DNA from: DAISKN01 sp963716925 | Lineage (GTDB): Bacteria > Acidobacteriota > Vicinamibacteria > Marinacidobacterales > SMYC01 | Direction of reading: 5' to 3' | Length of the DNA: 64,000 nucleotides | Assembly: GCA_963716925.1 (NCBI GenBank) | Contig: CAVQUX010000015.1 | Span: 124,001 to 188,000 of the forward strand | Shown: in pieces, positions 25,513-34,072 of the stretch | Numbering within the stretch: position 1 is the first letter of the stretch | Layout: each line of letters begins with the position of its first letter | Program-made: the position numbers and the translations under genes | Notes under the pieces: model-generated | The model's input: only the letters and a program-made list of their open reading frames with translations | Databases searched by the model: none | What the model was told of the DNA's origin: nothing

Positions 25513-27462
25513 TCAAGGCGTGGTGGGGGGCTTGTCTATTCCGTTCCATAGCGTTCCGATCACGACCGGGAACCGGATATCCCCGTGGTTGAACGCCACC
25601 AGCACCTCGTCGTCCACCTCGGGAAGAACGAAGGGAGCTCCCACGGCGGGAACCGCGACCCGCGCCCAGTTGCTCTCTCCGGCGGGAAACCAGGGAAACC
25701 GCACCTTGACCCGATAGAGACGATCCGGGTCGTTGTTATTCGTGACCACCGCCGAAACCGTGCCCTGGATACGCGGAACCGGAGTCTTGGCCTCGGGTTG
25801 GAACGCGATGTCCGCACGGAGGGCGGTGAACTCGTTGCCATAGGCGAAGCAGCCGTCCGTGGGATGAATGACGTGACGCACCCCGGTTACGAGGTAGCTG
25901 CCGTTGAAAGCCCCGCCCGCGCCTTCGATCGTGATTCGCTTCCCCGCTCGGATGGCGGGCGCATTGCTCGTTCCCGTGCGCAGAGAGGCGCCGGAGCGCG
26001 CTCGTTCGAGGAGCGTCGAGGCGCGGTCGACCGCGGTAGCGTTGCTCTCGGCGTCTCCAAAAAAAGTGAAGACGTCGCCGATTCCGGTGGAATCTGTCGC
26101 CGTTCCCGTCACCGACTGTTTTCGCAGGTAGTCCCATCCGTGAACCGTCACCTGTCCGGGGCCCGGCGAGCCTCCCACCCGAAAGCTGCTCACGACCTCC
26201 GCCTTTCCGGGATCGGCGAAATGCCCCAGATACGGAAGCGATGGGCCCATCCCGAAAACGCCGTTGCTGTCTCCGACGACCATCGTTCCGTCGTCGCCGA
26301 AGTGGAAGTGCATGCCTTCGCGCTCCATCAGCCGGCGAAGGAAGTCGAGGGAGCTTTCGTTCCATTGAGCTTCGTACTCCAGCCGGGGCGCGCTTCCGAC
26401 GCTGAAGGAGACGAGAACGTCGAAGTCCGCGAGGACCTGCTGGACGATCTGGACCGGGGTGGATCTCTCGAACGAGGCGAAGCCGTGGAACGACCGCGCG
26501 TTGACCAGCGCGGGCTCGATGGTGAGAACGTTGAGCGCATCCCCCTCCATCGTCCCCGCGAAGTCCGCGGCGGTGACGATTCCGCGCACCGACGACGTCG
26601 AGAGGTTGGCCATCGTCAAAGTCGCCTCGACGCCGATGAGGGACGACGGGTCCGAGCCCCTCGGCGATCGCACCGCGACGACGAACCGGAACGGAGAGGA
26701 GATCGCCTCGTACCCGGCGAGTCCGACCACCGCACCCGGCGACCCGCCGGTGGTTGCGAGCGAGACGGCGGCGCCCGAAGCGCATTGGGCCGGGGTCACC
26801 GCGTCGAGGGGCACATCCACTTCGGCGGCGTCGACGCCGAGAAGCGCCGCGACATCCTCCCGAGGGTCGGATGCGGGACCCGGCGCTCCGGGTGGGCCCT
26901 GCGGTCCGACGAGAGAGGCCACGCGCCTCCAGCTGCCGTCGTTTCGATGGACGTCGCCCGAGGTCTGGTCGAGGTACAGGTCTCCCGGCTTTCCGAGTGT
27001 GGGAGGCGGAGGGCCGTCGCCGGTGAACCAGGCGCTGCCGTCCCGTCCCGGAGCTCCCATCTCGCCCCGCTCTCCCGGCGGACCCTCGGGTCCCCGCGGG
27101 CCGACGGGGCCTTCCGCGCCGGCGGCCCCGAGTGTGACGTCCATGGCGGCGAGGCCGGCGAGCCGGGGGAATCGCGCTCCCTCGCGCGAGACGATCAGTA
27201 GATACGTCCCCGGGTCGATAGGCGGGAGCTCGGCCTCGATGAGCGTTTCCGTCGTCAGGAGCACGTGAAGCCGCAACCCCTCGAGCCAGACGGCCGAATC
27301 GCTGTCGAAGTTCTCTCCGTGAATGAAGAGAACCTCACCGGCTGGATCGGAAAGCACCTTCGAAATCGACGGCTTCGTGGAAGCCTGGGCCTCCAGAGCG
27401 AAGCCCATGCAGAGCAGAGCGAAGAACGACCGCAAGCTGGAACGATCCCCTGCTTCCCCCAT
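25513..27462 (-). CDS. VgrG/gp27-gp5-like spike protein with signal peptide, IPT domain and collagen-like repeats
   Basis: 649 residues in an unusual order. Residues ~1-27 (SFFALLCMGFALEAQA) look like a Sec signal; ~31-93 is an IPT/TIG-type Ig domain; ~112-142 is about ten collagen-like GXY triplets (GPVGPRGPEGPPGERG...), with a second short run GPQGPPGAPGP at 187-197; ~250-470 is a gp27/phage-D-like domain (SPFRFVVAVRSP, SSLDFLRRLMEREGMHFHFG); ~565-645 is the gp5/VgrG OB domain (YRVKVRFPWF, NWARVAVPAVGAPFVLPEVD, NHGDIRFPVVIG). Normal VgrG proteins are cytoplasmic and start with the gp27 part. No T6SS, sheath or tail gene is nearby. Role unknown; the combined architecture suggests an exported, possibly surface-displayed trimeric spike. 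Confidence 0.85.
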   Translation of the reverse strand: MGEAGDRSSLRSFFALLCMGFALEAQASTKPSISKVLSDPAGEVLFIHGENFDSDSAVWLEGLRLHVLLTTETLIEAELPPIDPGTYLLIVSREGARFPRLAGLAAMDVTLGAAGAEGPVGPRGPEGPPGERGEMGAPGRDGSAWFTGDGPPPPTLGKPGDLYLDQTSGDVHRNDGSWRRVASLVGPQGPPGAPGPASDPREDVAALLGVDAAEVDVPLDAVTPAQCASGAAVSLATTGGSPGAVVGLAGYEAISSPFRFVVAVRSPRGSDPSSLIGVEATLTMANLSTSSVRGIVTAADFAGTMEGDALNVLTIEPALVNARSFHGFASFERSTPVQIVQQVLADFDVLVSFSVGSAPRLEYEAQWNESSLDFLRRLMEREGMHFHFGDDGTMVVGDSNGVFGMGPSLPYLGHFADPGKAEVVSSFRVGGSPGPGQVTVHGWDYLRKQSVTGTATDSTGIGDVFTFFGDAESNATAVDRASTLLERARSGASLRTGTSNAPAIRAGKRITIEGAGGAFNGSYLVTGVRHVIHPTDGCFAYGNEFTALRADIAFQPEAKTPVPRIQGTVSAVVTNNNDPDRLYRVKVRFPWFPAGESNWARVAVPAVGAPFVLPEVDDEVLVAFNHGDIRFPVVIGTLWNGIDKPPTTP

Positions 27463-27497
27463 TGACCACCCCCCCCTTTGGTACTGGCTGCGGGGGC

Positions 27498-27510
27498 ATC
27501 ATTATATGAT
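27498..27510. promoter_or_regulatory. palindromic operator candidate before the Rieske operon
   Basis: ATCATTATATGAT is a perfect palindrome in the 63 bp between the divergent VgrG-like and Rieske genes, and is conspicuously AT-rich. Its right half TATGAT (27505-27510) fits a -10 box for the operon starting at 27526, so a repressor bound here would block the promoter. No -35 box of quality is seen. Confidence 0.35.
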
Positions 27511-27525
27511 CACTCCCGGGCCGAT

Positions 27526-28731
27526 ATGACCAAGCTTGCCGACGGCGGTTCCGGCTATGGACGGGAGGCGCCGCGTCCCGACGAGAGCATGACACCGGTC
27601 GGACCGGGAACGCCCGCGGGAGAGCTCTTCCGGCGTTACTGGCAGCCCGTAGGGGTCGCGACCGAGCTTTCCGAGCAAAGCGGTCGAGCGCAGCTCGCAA
27701 AATCGGTGCGGGTCCTGGGAGAGGATCTCGTTCTCTTTCGAGATGGAAGAGGAAGATTCGGGCTCCTCGATTCGCACTGCTGCCATCGAGGGACCTCCCT
27801 TTACTACGGACGGGTGGAGCCGGAGGGGATCCGCTGCTGCTACCACGGTTGGCTATTCGACGTCTCGGGGCGCTGTCTCGATCAGCCGTGCGAGCCCGAG
27901 GAGAGCACTTACAAGGAGCGCGTCCGCCAGCCGGGGTATCCCTGCCGCGAGTACCACGGTCTCGTGTTCGCGTACCTGGGTCCTCCCGATCGGATGCCCG
28001 CCTTTCCGCGTTTCGACATCCTGGAGGAGGGCGACGGCGCCGTCGTCGCCGACGGTTCGTCCTACGGTCTCGGAGGGGGAGAGATCCTCGACTGCAACTG
28101 GCTCCAGATCTTCGAGAACGTCATGGACCCGTTCCACGTCTTCGTCCTTCACAACGCGTTCAGCGGGCAGCAGTTCACGAAAGCTCTCGGCGCCCGTCCC
28201 CGCGTGAGCTGGGAGGCGACGGAAAGAGGGATGCGATCGATCCAGGATCGCGATCTCGAGGACGGCCGGGTCTTTCGCCGCATCACCGAAGTCCTGATCC
28301 CCAACGTGCGGATCGTGCCGAGCGTCGGGGCCGCGAAAGCGGGAGAGTCGGATCGCGCCCGGCACGTGGGATGGATCCTCCCCATCGACGATACCCACAC
28401 CCGGATGTACTCTCTTCTTCGCGTGCCCGTCGAGTACGGGAGCCCGATCTTCGCGCCTCGAGCCCGCCACGCGGGAAAGCTCTGGGCGGAGCTCACCGAG
28501 GAGGAGCATCGACTTCTGCCGGGTGACGCCGAGGCGATGGTGAGCCAGGGGCCGATTGCCGCGCGCAACCGCGAGCACCTCGCGTCGAGCGACCGCGGAG
28601 TCATCCTGGTGCGCCATCGGATCCGCGAGGCACTGGATGCCGTCGCGCGCGGCGAGGATCCGGTGGGAGTCGTGCTCGGCCCGGAAGACGAGGGCATCGA
28701 AACCACCGCCGGCCACCTCGTCCTGGGATGA
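27526..28731 (+). CDS. Rieske non-heme iron oxygenase, alpha subunit
   Basis: 401 residues from the ATG at 27526 (open from a TTG at 27478). The Rieske [2Fe-2S] ligands are C85/H87 (DSHCCHRG) and C104/H107 (CCYHGW). The mononuclear iron site follows as NWLQIFENVMDPFHVFVLH with the Asp bridge and two His. Closest in style to single-gene phthalate/vanillate-type oxygenases that need a separate reductase; none is encoded here. First gene of a five-gene operon with an ABC importer and a ThDP enzyme (next ATG overlaps this stop by 4 bp), so it probably attacks the imported compound. Substrate unknown. Confidence 0.9.
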   Translation: MTKLADGGSGYGREAPRPDESMTPVGPGTPAGELFRRYWQPVGVATELSEQSGRAQLAKSVRVLGEDLVLFRDGRGRFGLLDSHCCHRGTSLYYGRVEPEGIRCCYHGWLFDVSGRCLDQPCEPEESTYKERVRQPGYPCREYHGLVFAYLGPPDRMPAFPRFDILEEGDGAVVADGSSYGLGGGEILDCNWLQIFENVMDPFHVFVLHNAFSGQQFTKALGARPRVSWEATERGMRSIQDRDLEDGRVFRRITEVLIPNVRIVPSVGAAKAGESDRARHVGWILPIDDTHTRMYSLLRVPVEYGSPIFAPRARHAGKLWAELTEEEHRLLPGDAEAMVSQGPIAARNREHLASSDRGVILVRHRIREALDAVARGEDPVGVVLGPEDEGIETTAGHLVLG

Positions 28732-30413
28732 GAGCCCTCTCGCTCTCCGGCCTGGGTCTGGCCCTCCTGCTCCTTCTGCTCGCCCTCCTGACTCTCTATC
28801 CTCTCGGCATGCTCGTTTATGGAAGCCTCAGAACGACGCCTCCCGGAGAGCCGGGAGAGTTCTCGCTCGCGGGCTACCGCGCGCTCGCGACCTCGAGAAA
28901 CGCCGCGGTCCTCGCCAACACCGTGGGCATATCGCTCGTGAAGACGACCCTCTCCATGGTTGTGGCGCTCGGGCTCGCCTGGATCGTCGCCCGAACCGAT
29001 ACTCCCGGCCGGAGGACGATCGAGTCCTTCGCGGCCCTTCCGTTCTTCATTCCCCCGGTCCTCACCGCGACCGCCTGGGGAATGCTCGCGGCGCCTCGCG
29101 GCGGGCTCATCAATCTGGCGTGGACAGGTCTCACGGGTTCCGCCGAGCCCCTCGTGAACATCTACTCCTACGGAGGAGTCGTCTGGCACATGATGCAGTA
29201 CACGACGCCGTTCCTGTTCCTTCTCTTCGCCACGGCGTTCAAGTCCATGGACCCGTCTCTCGAAGAGTCGAGCCGGATGTCGGGCGCTTCCTCCTGGACC
29301 ACGTTTCGACGAGTCACGCTCTCCCTGATGCTTCCCATCACCACCAGCGCCTTCATCCTTGCGTTCATCCGCGGGGTCGAGGCTTTCGAGTCTCCGATGT
29401 TCTTCGGCACTCCCGCTCGAATCCACGTTCTCACGACGGAGATCTACAACCTGATAAACCACGACACCGAGCCGAACTACCAGGAAGCGACGGCGCTCGC
29501 CCTCTTCGTGATGGGGCTCCTCTCGCTTCTCATCGTCTGGCAGTGGCGGCTGCTGGGCTCGCGAAGCTTCCTCACCGTCACCGGCCGCGGCTATCAGCCC
29601 CGGGTGACCGCACTCGGGCGCTGGCGCTTCGTGACTCTTGCCCTCGCTCTCGCTTTCATCGGGGTGACAGTCGTTCTTCCCGTCGGTCAGCTCGTCCTGG
29701 GATCGTTCTTCAAGTTCTTCGGCTTCTACCGGAGGGACATGCTCACTCTCCAGCACTACCGCGAGGTATGGGAGAGCCGCCTCGTCTTTCGCGCGTTCGC
29801 GAACACGCTCCTCCTCGGCTTCGCCGGTGCCACCGCAACGATGCTCCTCGGTTCCGTGGCAGCCTATGTCATCGTGAGGACGCGACTCCCGATGAGGCGC
29901 CTCGTCGAGGTACTCGCCTGGCTTCCCTGGATGATGCCGGGGATGGTGCTCGGTGTGGGCCTCCTCTGGGCCTACGCACTTCTCCCCGGACCCCTCGCGC
30001 TCTACGGGACGAGGTGGGCCCTCCTCATTGCCTACGTCACGCTCTCTCTCCCGCTCGCGGTCCGGACTATGGCGGGAGCGTTCTCCCGGATCTCGGCGGA
30101 TCTCGAGGAGAGCTCGCGGGTCCACGGCGCCGGCTTCTGGACCACGTTTCGAAAAATCCTGCTCTCGCTCTCCTGGCCGTCGTTCGCCGTCGGCTGGATC
30201 CTTCTCTTCTTCATCATCCTGCGCGAGCTCTCGGCCTCGATCCTGCTCTACGGTCCAGGCAGCGAAGTGTTGTCGGTGGTGGTGATGAGGCTCTGGAGCG
30301 AGGGAAAGGCGGAAGAGGTGAGCGTAATCGCGCTCGTCCTCCTCCTGTTCGTCTTCGCCTTTCGCTTCCTCGAATCCCGAATCGTGAGAACGCATGAGGT
30401 GGGTTCATCGTGA
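28728..30413 (+). CDS. ABC transporter permease, double-length (Fe3+/spermidine-putrescine class)
   Basis: 561 residues with about twelve membrane segments arranged as two tandem permease modules. Each has an EAA loop: SMDPSLEESSRMSGASSWTT in the first and ISADLEESSRVHGAGFWTTF in the second. This is the fused SfuB/FbpB or 2-aminoethylphosphonate-type architecture. ATG overlaps the Rieske stop, and its own stop overlaps the binding-protein start by 4 bp. It forms the channel with the ATPase at 31380. Confidence 0.93.
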   Translation: MRALSLSGLGLALLLLLLALLTLYPLGMLVYGSLRTTPPGEPGEFSLAGYRALATSRNAAVLANTVGISLVKTTLSMVVALGLAWIVARTDTPGRRTIESFAALPFFIPPVLTATAWGMLAAPRGGLINLAWTGLTGSAEPLVNIYSYGGVVWHMMQYTTPFLFLLFATAFKSMDPSLEESSRMSGASSWTTFRRVTLSLMLPITTSAFILAFIRGVEAFESPMFFGTPARIHVLTTEIYNLINHDTEPNYQEATALALFVMGLLSLLIVWQWRLLGSRSFLTVTGRGYQPRVTALGRWRFVTLALALAFIGVTVVLPVGQLVLGSFFKFFGFYRRDMLTLQHYREVWESRLVFRAFANTLLLGFAGATATMLLGSVAAYVIVRTRLPMRRLVEVLAWLPWMMPGMVLGVGLLWAYALLPGPLALYGTRWALLIAYVTLSLPLAVRTMAGAFSRISADLEESSRVHGAGFWTTFRKILLSLSWPSFAVGWILLFFIILRELSASILLYGPGSEVLSVVVMRLWSEGKAEEVSVIALVLLLFVFAFRFLESRIVRTHEVGSS

Positions 30414-31378
30414 AATCTCTCGCCGTCTTCGTGCTCGCGGGAAGCCTGGCTCAGAGCTCGTCGGAGTGGCAGAAGGTCGTCGAGGCGGCGAAACGAGAAG
30501 GGAAGGTCGTCCTCTACAGCGCCCTCGTCGGAGCGCCGTCGACCGGGAGGATCACCGAAGCCTTCGAAGCGAAGTACGGGATTCCGGTAGACACGCTCGA
30601 GGCGCGGGCGAGCGAGCTCCTCGAGCGAGTGCGCACCGAGCAGGCCTCGGGCCGGGCGCTCGGCGACCTCTCCTACAACGGATCGACCGCGACCGAGCGG
30701 CAGATGCTCGACTCGGTCTTCGTCCCCCACGGGGGCCTCTCGAGCGTCTCCCGCCTCGCAGCGCCGTTCGCGAGCGACGGCACCAGAGTCCCGGCGTTCG
30801 TCATCCACTTCGGAATCCTCGTGAATACCGACCTGGTGAAGCCCGCGGACGAGCCCCGGAGCTGGACCGACCTCCTCCTGCCCCGATGGAAGGGGCAGAT
30901 CCTCGCGGACGACGTGCATCCGGTCGGGAGCGGCAGCCTCTTCTTCCAGGCGACGTACGGGAAGCTCGGCCGCGCGTTCCACGAGAAGCTCGCGGCCCAG
31001 GACCCGAGCTTTACCCGCGACCCCCGCGGGAGCCAGAGGCGTGTAGCCCGGGGCGAGTATCCGATCTTCCTCCCCTCGAGCCTCGCGGCGATCAAGGAGC
31101 TCGAGGGGCTTCCGCTCAAAACCGTCGTCCCCTCGGAAGGGGCGGTCTACGTCGTCTACCAGACGGCGGTATTCAAGAACGCGCCGCACCCGAACGCGGC
31201 GCGACTCTTCATGGATTTCCTCCTGAGCGACGAGGCGCAGGCGATCTACGCCGAGGACGGCTATGGGCCGGTCGTCGAGGCCGTCCGGAAACGGACCTCG
31301 ACACCGGCGCTCCTCGGCACGTCCGAGCTGAAGACGATGGCGGAGATGGCTCGCCTCGCGCGCGAGATCTACAAGTAA
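30410..31378 (+). CDS. periplasmic ABC solute-binding protein (Fe3+/organic-anion type)
   Basis: 322 residues from a GTG that overlaps the permease stop. Signal ~1-15 (LAVFVLAGSLAQS). Family 1/6-like signatures: VVLYSALVGAPSTGRITEAF, FEAKYGIPVDTLEARASELL, and KGQILADDVHP. The tyrosine pair that binds Fe3+ in FbpA proteins is not evident, and with a Rieske oxygenase and ThDP enzyme in the operon an organic acid or phosphonate-like ligand is more likely than iron. Confidence 0.88.
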   Translation: MKSLAVFVLAGSLAQSSSEWQKVVEAAKREGKVVLYSALVGAPSTGRITEAFEAKYGIPVDTLEARASELLERVRTEQASGRALGDLSYNGSTATERQMLDSVFVPHGGLSSVSRLAAPFASDGTRVPAFVIHFGILVNTDLVKPADEPRSWTDLLLPRWKGQILADDVHPVGSGSLFFQATYGKLGRAFHEKLAAQDPSFTRDPRGSQRRVARGEYPIFLPSSLAAIKELEGLPLKTVVPSEGAVYVVYQTAVFKNAPHPNAARLFMDFLLSDEAQAIYAEDGYGPVVEAVRKRTSTPALLGTSELKTMAEMARLAREIYK

Positions 31379-31379
31379 C

Positions 31380-32465
31380 GTGTCCGAGGTTCGTCTTTCC
31401 GAGGTGACGAAGAGCTTCGGACCCGTTCGCGCCGTCGATGGGGTCAGTCTCGACGCGAAGGAGGGCAAGTTCCTGACGCTCCTCGGGCCGAGCGGGTGTG
31501 GAAAGACCACGACGCTGCGGATGATCGCGGGGCTCGAGCGCAACGACGGCGGGCGGATCCAGATCGGGGAGAGGGTGATGAGCAGCCCCGGAGAGAGGGT
31601 GTTCGTGCCCCCGGAACGACGCAATATCGGCATGGTGTTCCAGTCCTACGCGATCTGGCCCCACATGTCGGTCTTCGACAACGTCGCCTATCCGCTCCGG
31701 ATCCGGAAGCGCCCGGCGGACGAGATCCGGCGCCGCGTCTCTGACACGCTCGCGCTTCTGTCGATGGACGGGCTCGCGGAGCGGCAGGCGACGGCGCTGA
31801 GCGGCGGGCAGCAGCAGCGGGTGGCCATCGCCCGCGCGCTCGTCTTCGAGCCGTCGATTCTCCTGATGGACGAACCGCTTTCCAACCTCGACGCCCAGCT
31901 CCGGGAGCAGATGCGAATCCAGCTCCGCGAGCTCCAGGAACGGCTCCGGATCACGACCGTGTACGTCACCCACGATCAGGAGGAAGCGATGGTCCTCGCC
32001 GATACCATCGCGGTGCTGCACGAAGGCCGCCTGGCGCAGCTCGGACCGCCCGAGGAGGTCTACCACCGTCCCGCGAGCCGCACCGTCGCCGCTTTCTTCG
32101 GAACGCCGAACCTGCTCGCGGGAAGGGTCGCCGAGATCCGCCGCGAGGGGGAAAAGACTCTCGCCCGTATCGCGGGCGCGGGATGGGAGGGCTGGTGCCG
32201 GTCGCCTTCCGACGTCCGCGCGAGCGAGGAGGTGACGGCGGTCGTCCGTCCCGAAGCGATCGAAATGGGCCGCGAGCCCCGATCGGCGGACATCGTATGG
32301 AGCGGCCGGATCCGGGAGGGCTTCTTCCGCGGAAGCCGGCGCTTCTTCGCAGTGGCGGCAGGCGACACCCAGTTTCACGTCGACGGCCCTCCCGATCGAA
32401 GGTTCGAAGTCGGCGAGAGCGTATTCCTGAGCGTCTCCTCGGAGAACACCTGGGTGGTGCGGTGA
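31380..32465 (+). CDS. ABC transporter ATP-binding protein (FbpC/PotA type)
   Basis: 361 residues from GTG. Walker A GPSGCGKTT, Q-loop VFQSYAIWPHMSV, signature LSGGQQQRVAIARAL, Walker B ILLMDEPLSNLD, H-loop VTHDQEEAM, followed by a C-terminal TOBE-type regulatory domain (~240-361). Starts 1 bp after the binding-protein stop and ends overlapping the ThDP enzyme start by 4 bp, confirming one transcript. Energises uptake through the permease at 28728. Confidence 0.95.
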   Translation: MSEVRLSEVTKSFGPVRAVDGVSLDAKEGKFLTLLGPSGCGKTTTLRMIAGLERNDGGRIQIGERVMSSPGERVFVPPERRNIGMVFQSYAIWPHMSVFDNVAYPLRIRKRPADEIRRRVSDTLALLSMDGLAERQATALSGGQQQRVAIARALVFEPSILLMDEPLSNLDAQLREQMRIQLRELQERLRITTVYVTHDQEEAMVLADTIAVLHEGRLAQLGPPEEVYHRPASRTVAAFFGTPNLLAGRVAEIRREGEKTLARIAGAGWEGWCRSPSDVRASEEVTAVVRPEAIEMGREPRSADIVWSGRIREGFFRGSRRFFAVAAGDTQFHVDGPPDRRFEVGESVFLSVSSENTWVVR

Positions 32466-34072
32466 CCGGGGGTGAAGTCTTGGTCGCCTCCCTCGTCCGC
32501 GAAGGGGTCGAGGTCGTTTTCGGTCTTCCTGGAGTCCAGATCTACGGCGCGATGGCGGCGCTGCGCGACGAGCCGAAAGTGCGTTTCATCGCCACGCGCC
32601 ACGAGCAGGCGACGACCTACATGGCGGACGGCTACGCTCGCGCCGGCGGCAGCGTGGGCGTGGCTCTCGTCGTTCCCGGCCCGGGTCTCTTCAACGCGGC
32701 GTCGGGTCTGGCAACGGCCTACGCCTGCTCGTCGCCCGTTCTCCTCATCGTGGGACAGGTCCCGAGGGCATTCATCGACAAGGGCGTCGGGCAGGTGCAT
32801 GAGGTCGGAAAGCAGCTCGACGCCGTCCGCGCGGTGACGAAGTGGCGCCGGCGGGTGCTCGACGTATCGAAGATACCCTCCGCCGTCCGCGAGGCGTTCG
32901 AAGCGCTTCGAAGCGGTCGCCCCCGGCCCGTCGCTATCGAGATGCCGCCCGAGGTCATGGAAGAGGAAGGGACCGCGGAGCTCCTCGGTCCTCTCCCATT
33001 GGAGCGCGTCGTTCCGAGCGCGGCGCTTCTGGACCGCGCCGCCGAGCTCCTCATCGGATCGGCGAATCCCGTGATCTACGCCGGCGGAGGAGTTCATGCC
33101 TCGGGAGCTCACGAAGCGCTGCGCGATGTCGCCGAGCGTCTCGAGGCCGGAGTGATCCAATCGACGGAGGGGAAGGGAAGCGTCAGCGACGAGAGCGACC
33201 TGTCCCTCGGCGCGGTTCTGTGGCCCGACGGGCCTCTCCGCCGACACTTCGCCTCCGCCGACGTCATCCTCGCCGTCGGGACGAGGTTCGCTCTCGCGCG
33301 GCCGAGGCCGGATCAGCAGGTCATCCAGATCGAGATCGATCCCGACGAGATGGGCCGCAATCACCAGAAGACCTGTCCTCTTCACGGCGACGCGAAGGCG
33401 ACGCTCGAAGCGCTCCTCGACCGTTTGCCGGCTCGAGATTCGAGGAAGTCGGAGCGGGTGCGCCTGCGCGCCGAAGTCGCGGCAACGGCGGACCAGGAAC
33501 CGCAGGCGACCATTCTCAAGAGTCTGCGCGCCGGGGCGCCGAAGGACACCATCCTCGTCCCCGACATGACCCAGATCGGCTACTACTCGCGTCCGTTCTG
33601 GCCGGTGTACGAGGGGCGGACCTATCTCTCGTCGTCCTATTCCCAGAATCTCGGGTTCGCCTATCCGACGGCCCTCGGCGCCAAGGTCGCCCGGCCCGAT
33701 CGGCCGGTCCTCGCGCTCTGCGGGGACGGGGGGTTCCTCTACAACGCGCAGGAGCTCGCAACCGCGGTCCAGTACGGAATCCACGTGGTGGTCGTCGTCT
33801 TCAACGACGGCTCCTACGGAAACGTCGCCCGCGACCTGGACGAGAGCTTCGGCGGGAGCTACGGAGCGGAGCTCGAGAACCCCGATTTCGTGAAGCTCGC
33901 CGACGCCTACGGAGTGCGCGGCGTCCGGGTCACGACGGCCGAGGATCTGGGCGAGAGCGTCAAGGACGCGCTCGCCCAGGATCGCTCCGCTCTCATCGAG
34001 ATGCCCGTCTCTCGCATGTCGGCCCCGAAGTTCTTCCCGAAGCCGTCCCTCAGCGGTTCACGGAAGCCATGA
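32462..34072 (+). CDS. thiamine-diphosphate-dependent enzyme (acetolactate synthase/decarboxylase family)
   Basis: 536 residues from a GTG overlapping the ATPase stop. PYR domain with catalytic Glu in ATRHEQATTYMADGYAR; middle domain; PP domain with the ThDP/Mg motif GDGGFLYNAQEL...FNDGSYGN. This superfamily includes acetolactate synthase, benzoylformate and oxalyl-CoA decarboxylases. No acetolactate small subunit is present and the gene ends a catabolic-looking operon, so a 2-oxoacid decarboxylase or lyase acting on the product of the Rieske oxygenase is likely. The stop overlaps the convergent AKR gene by 23 bp. Confidence 0.9.
   Translation: MTGGEVLVASLVREGVEVVFGLPGVQIYGAMAALRDEPKVRFIATRHEQATTYMADGYARAGGSVGVALVVPGPGLFNAASGLATAYACSSPVLLIVGQVPRAFIDKGVGQVHEVGKQLDAVRAVTKWRRRVLDVSKIPSAVREAFEALRSGRPRPVAIEMPPEVMEEEGTAELLGPLPLERVVPSAALLDRAAELLIGSANPVIYAGGGVHASGAHEALRDVAERLEAGVIQSTEGKGSVSDESDLSLGAVLWPDGPLRRHFASADVILAVGTRFALARPRPDQQVIQIEIDPDEMGRNHQKTCPLHGDAKATLEALLDRLPARDSRKSERVRLRAEVAATADQEPQATILKSLRAGAPKDTILVPDMTQIGYYSRPFWPVYEGRTYLSSSYSQNLGFAYPTALGAKVARPDRPVLALCGDGGFLYNAQELATAVQYGIHVVVVVFNDGSYGNVARDLDESFGGSYGAELENPDFVKLADAYGVRGVRVTTAEDLGESVKDALAQDRSALIEMPVSRMSAPKFFPKPSLSGSRKP

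Noticed and set aside
25513..27462. Type VI secretion or phage tail locus
   Set aside because: No sheath, tube, baseplate, ClpV, lysozyme or effector genes are in the flanking 10 kb; only the spike-like protein is present.
28149..30395. 748-codon open frame on the minus strand across the permease gene
   Set aside because: Charged, compositionally biased antisense shadow; the plus strand encodes an unmistakable double permease with EAA loops.
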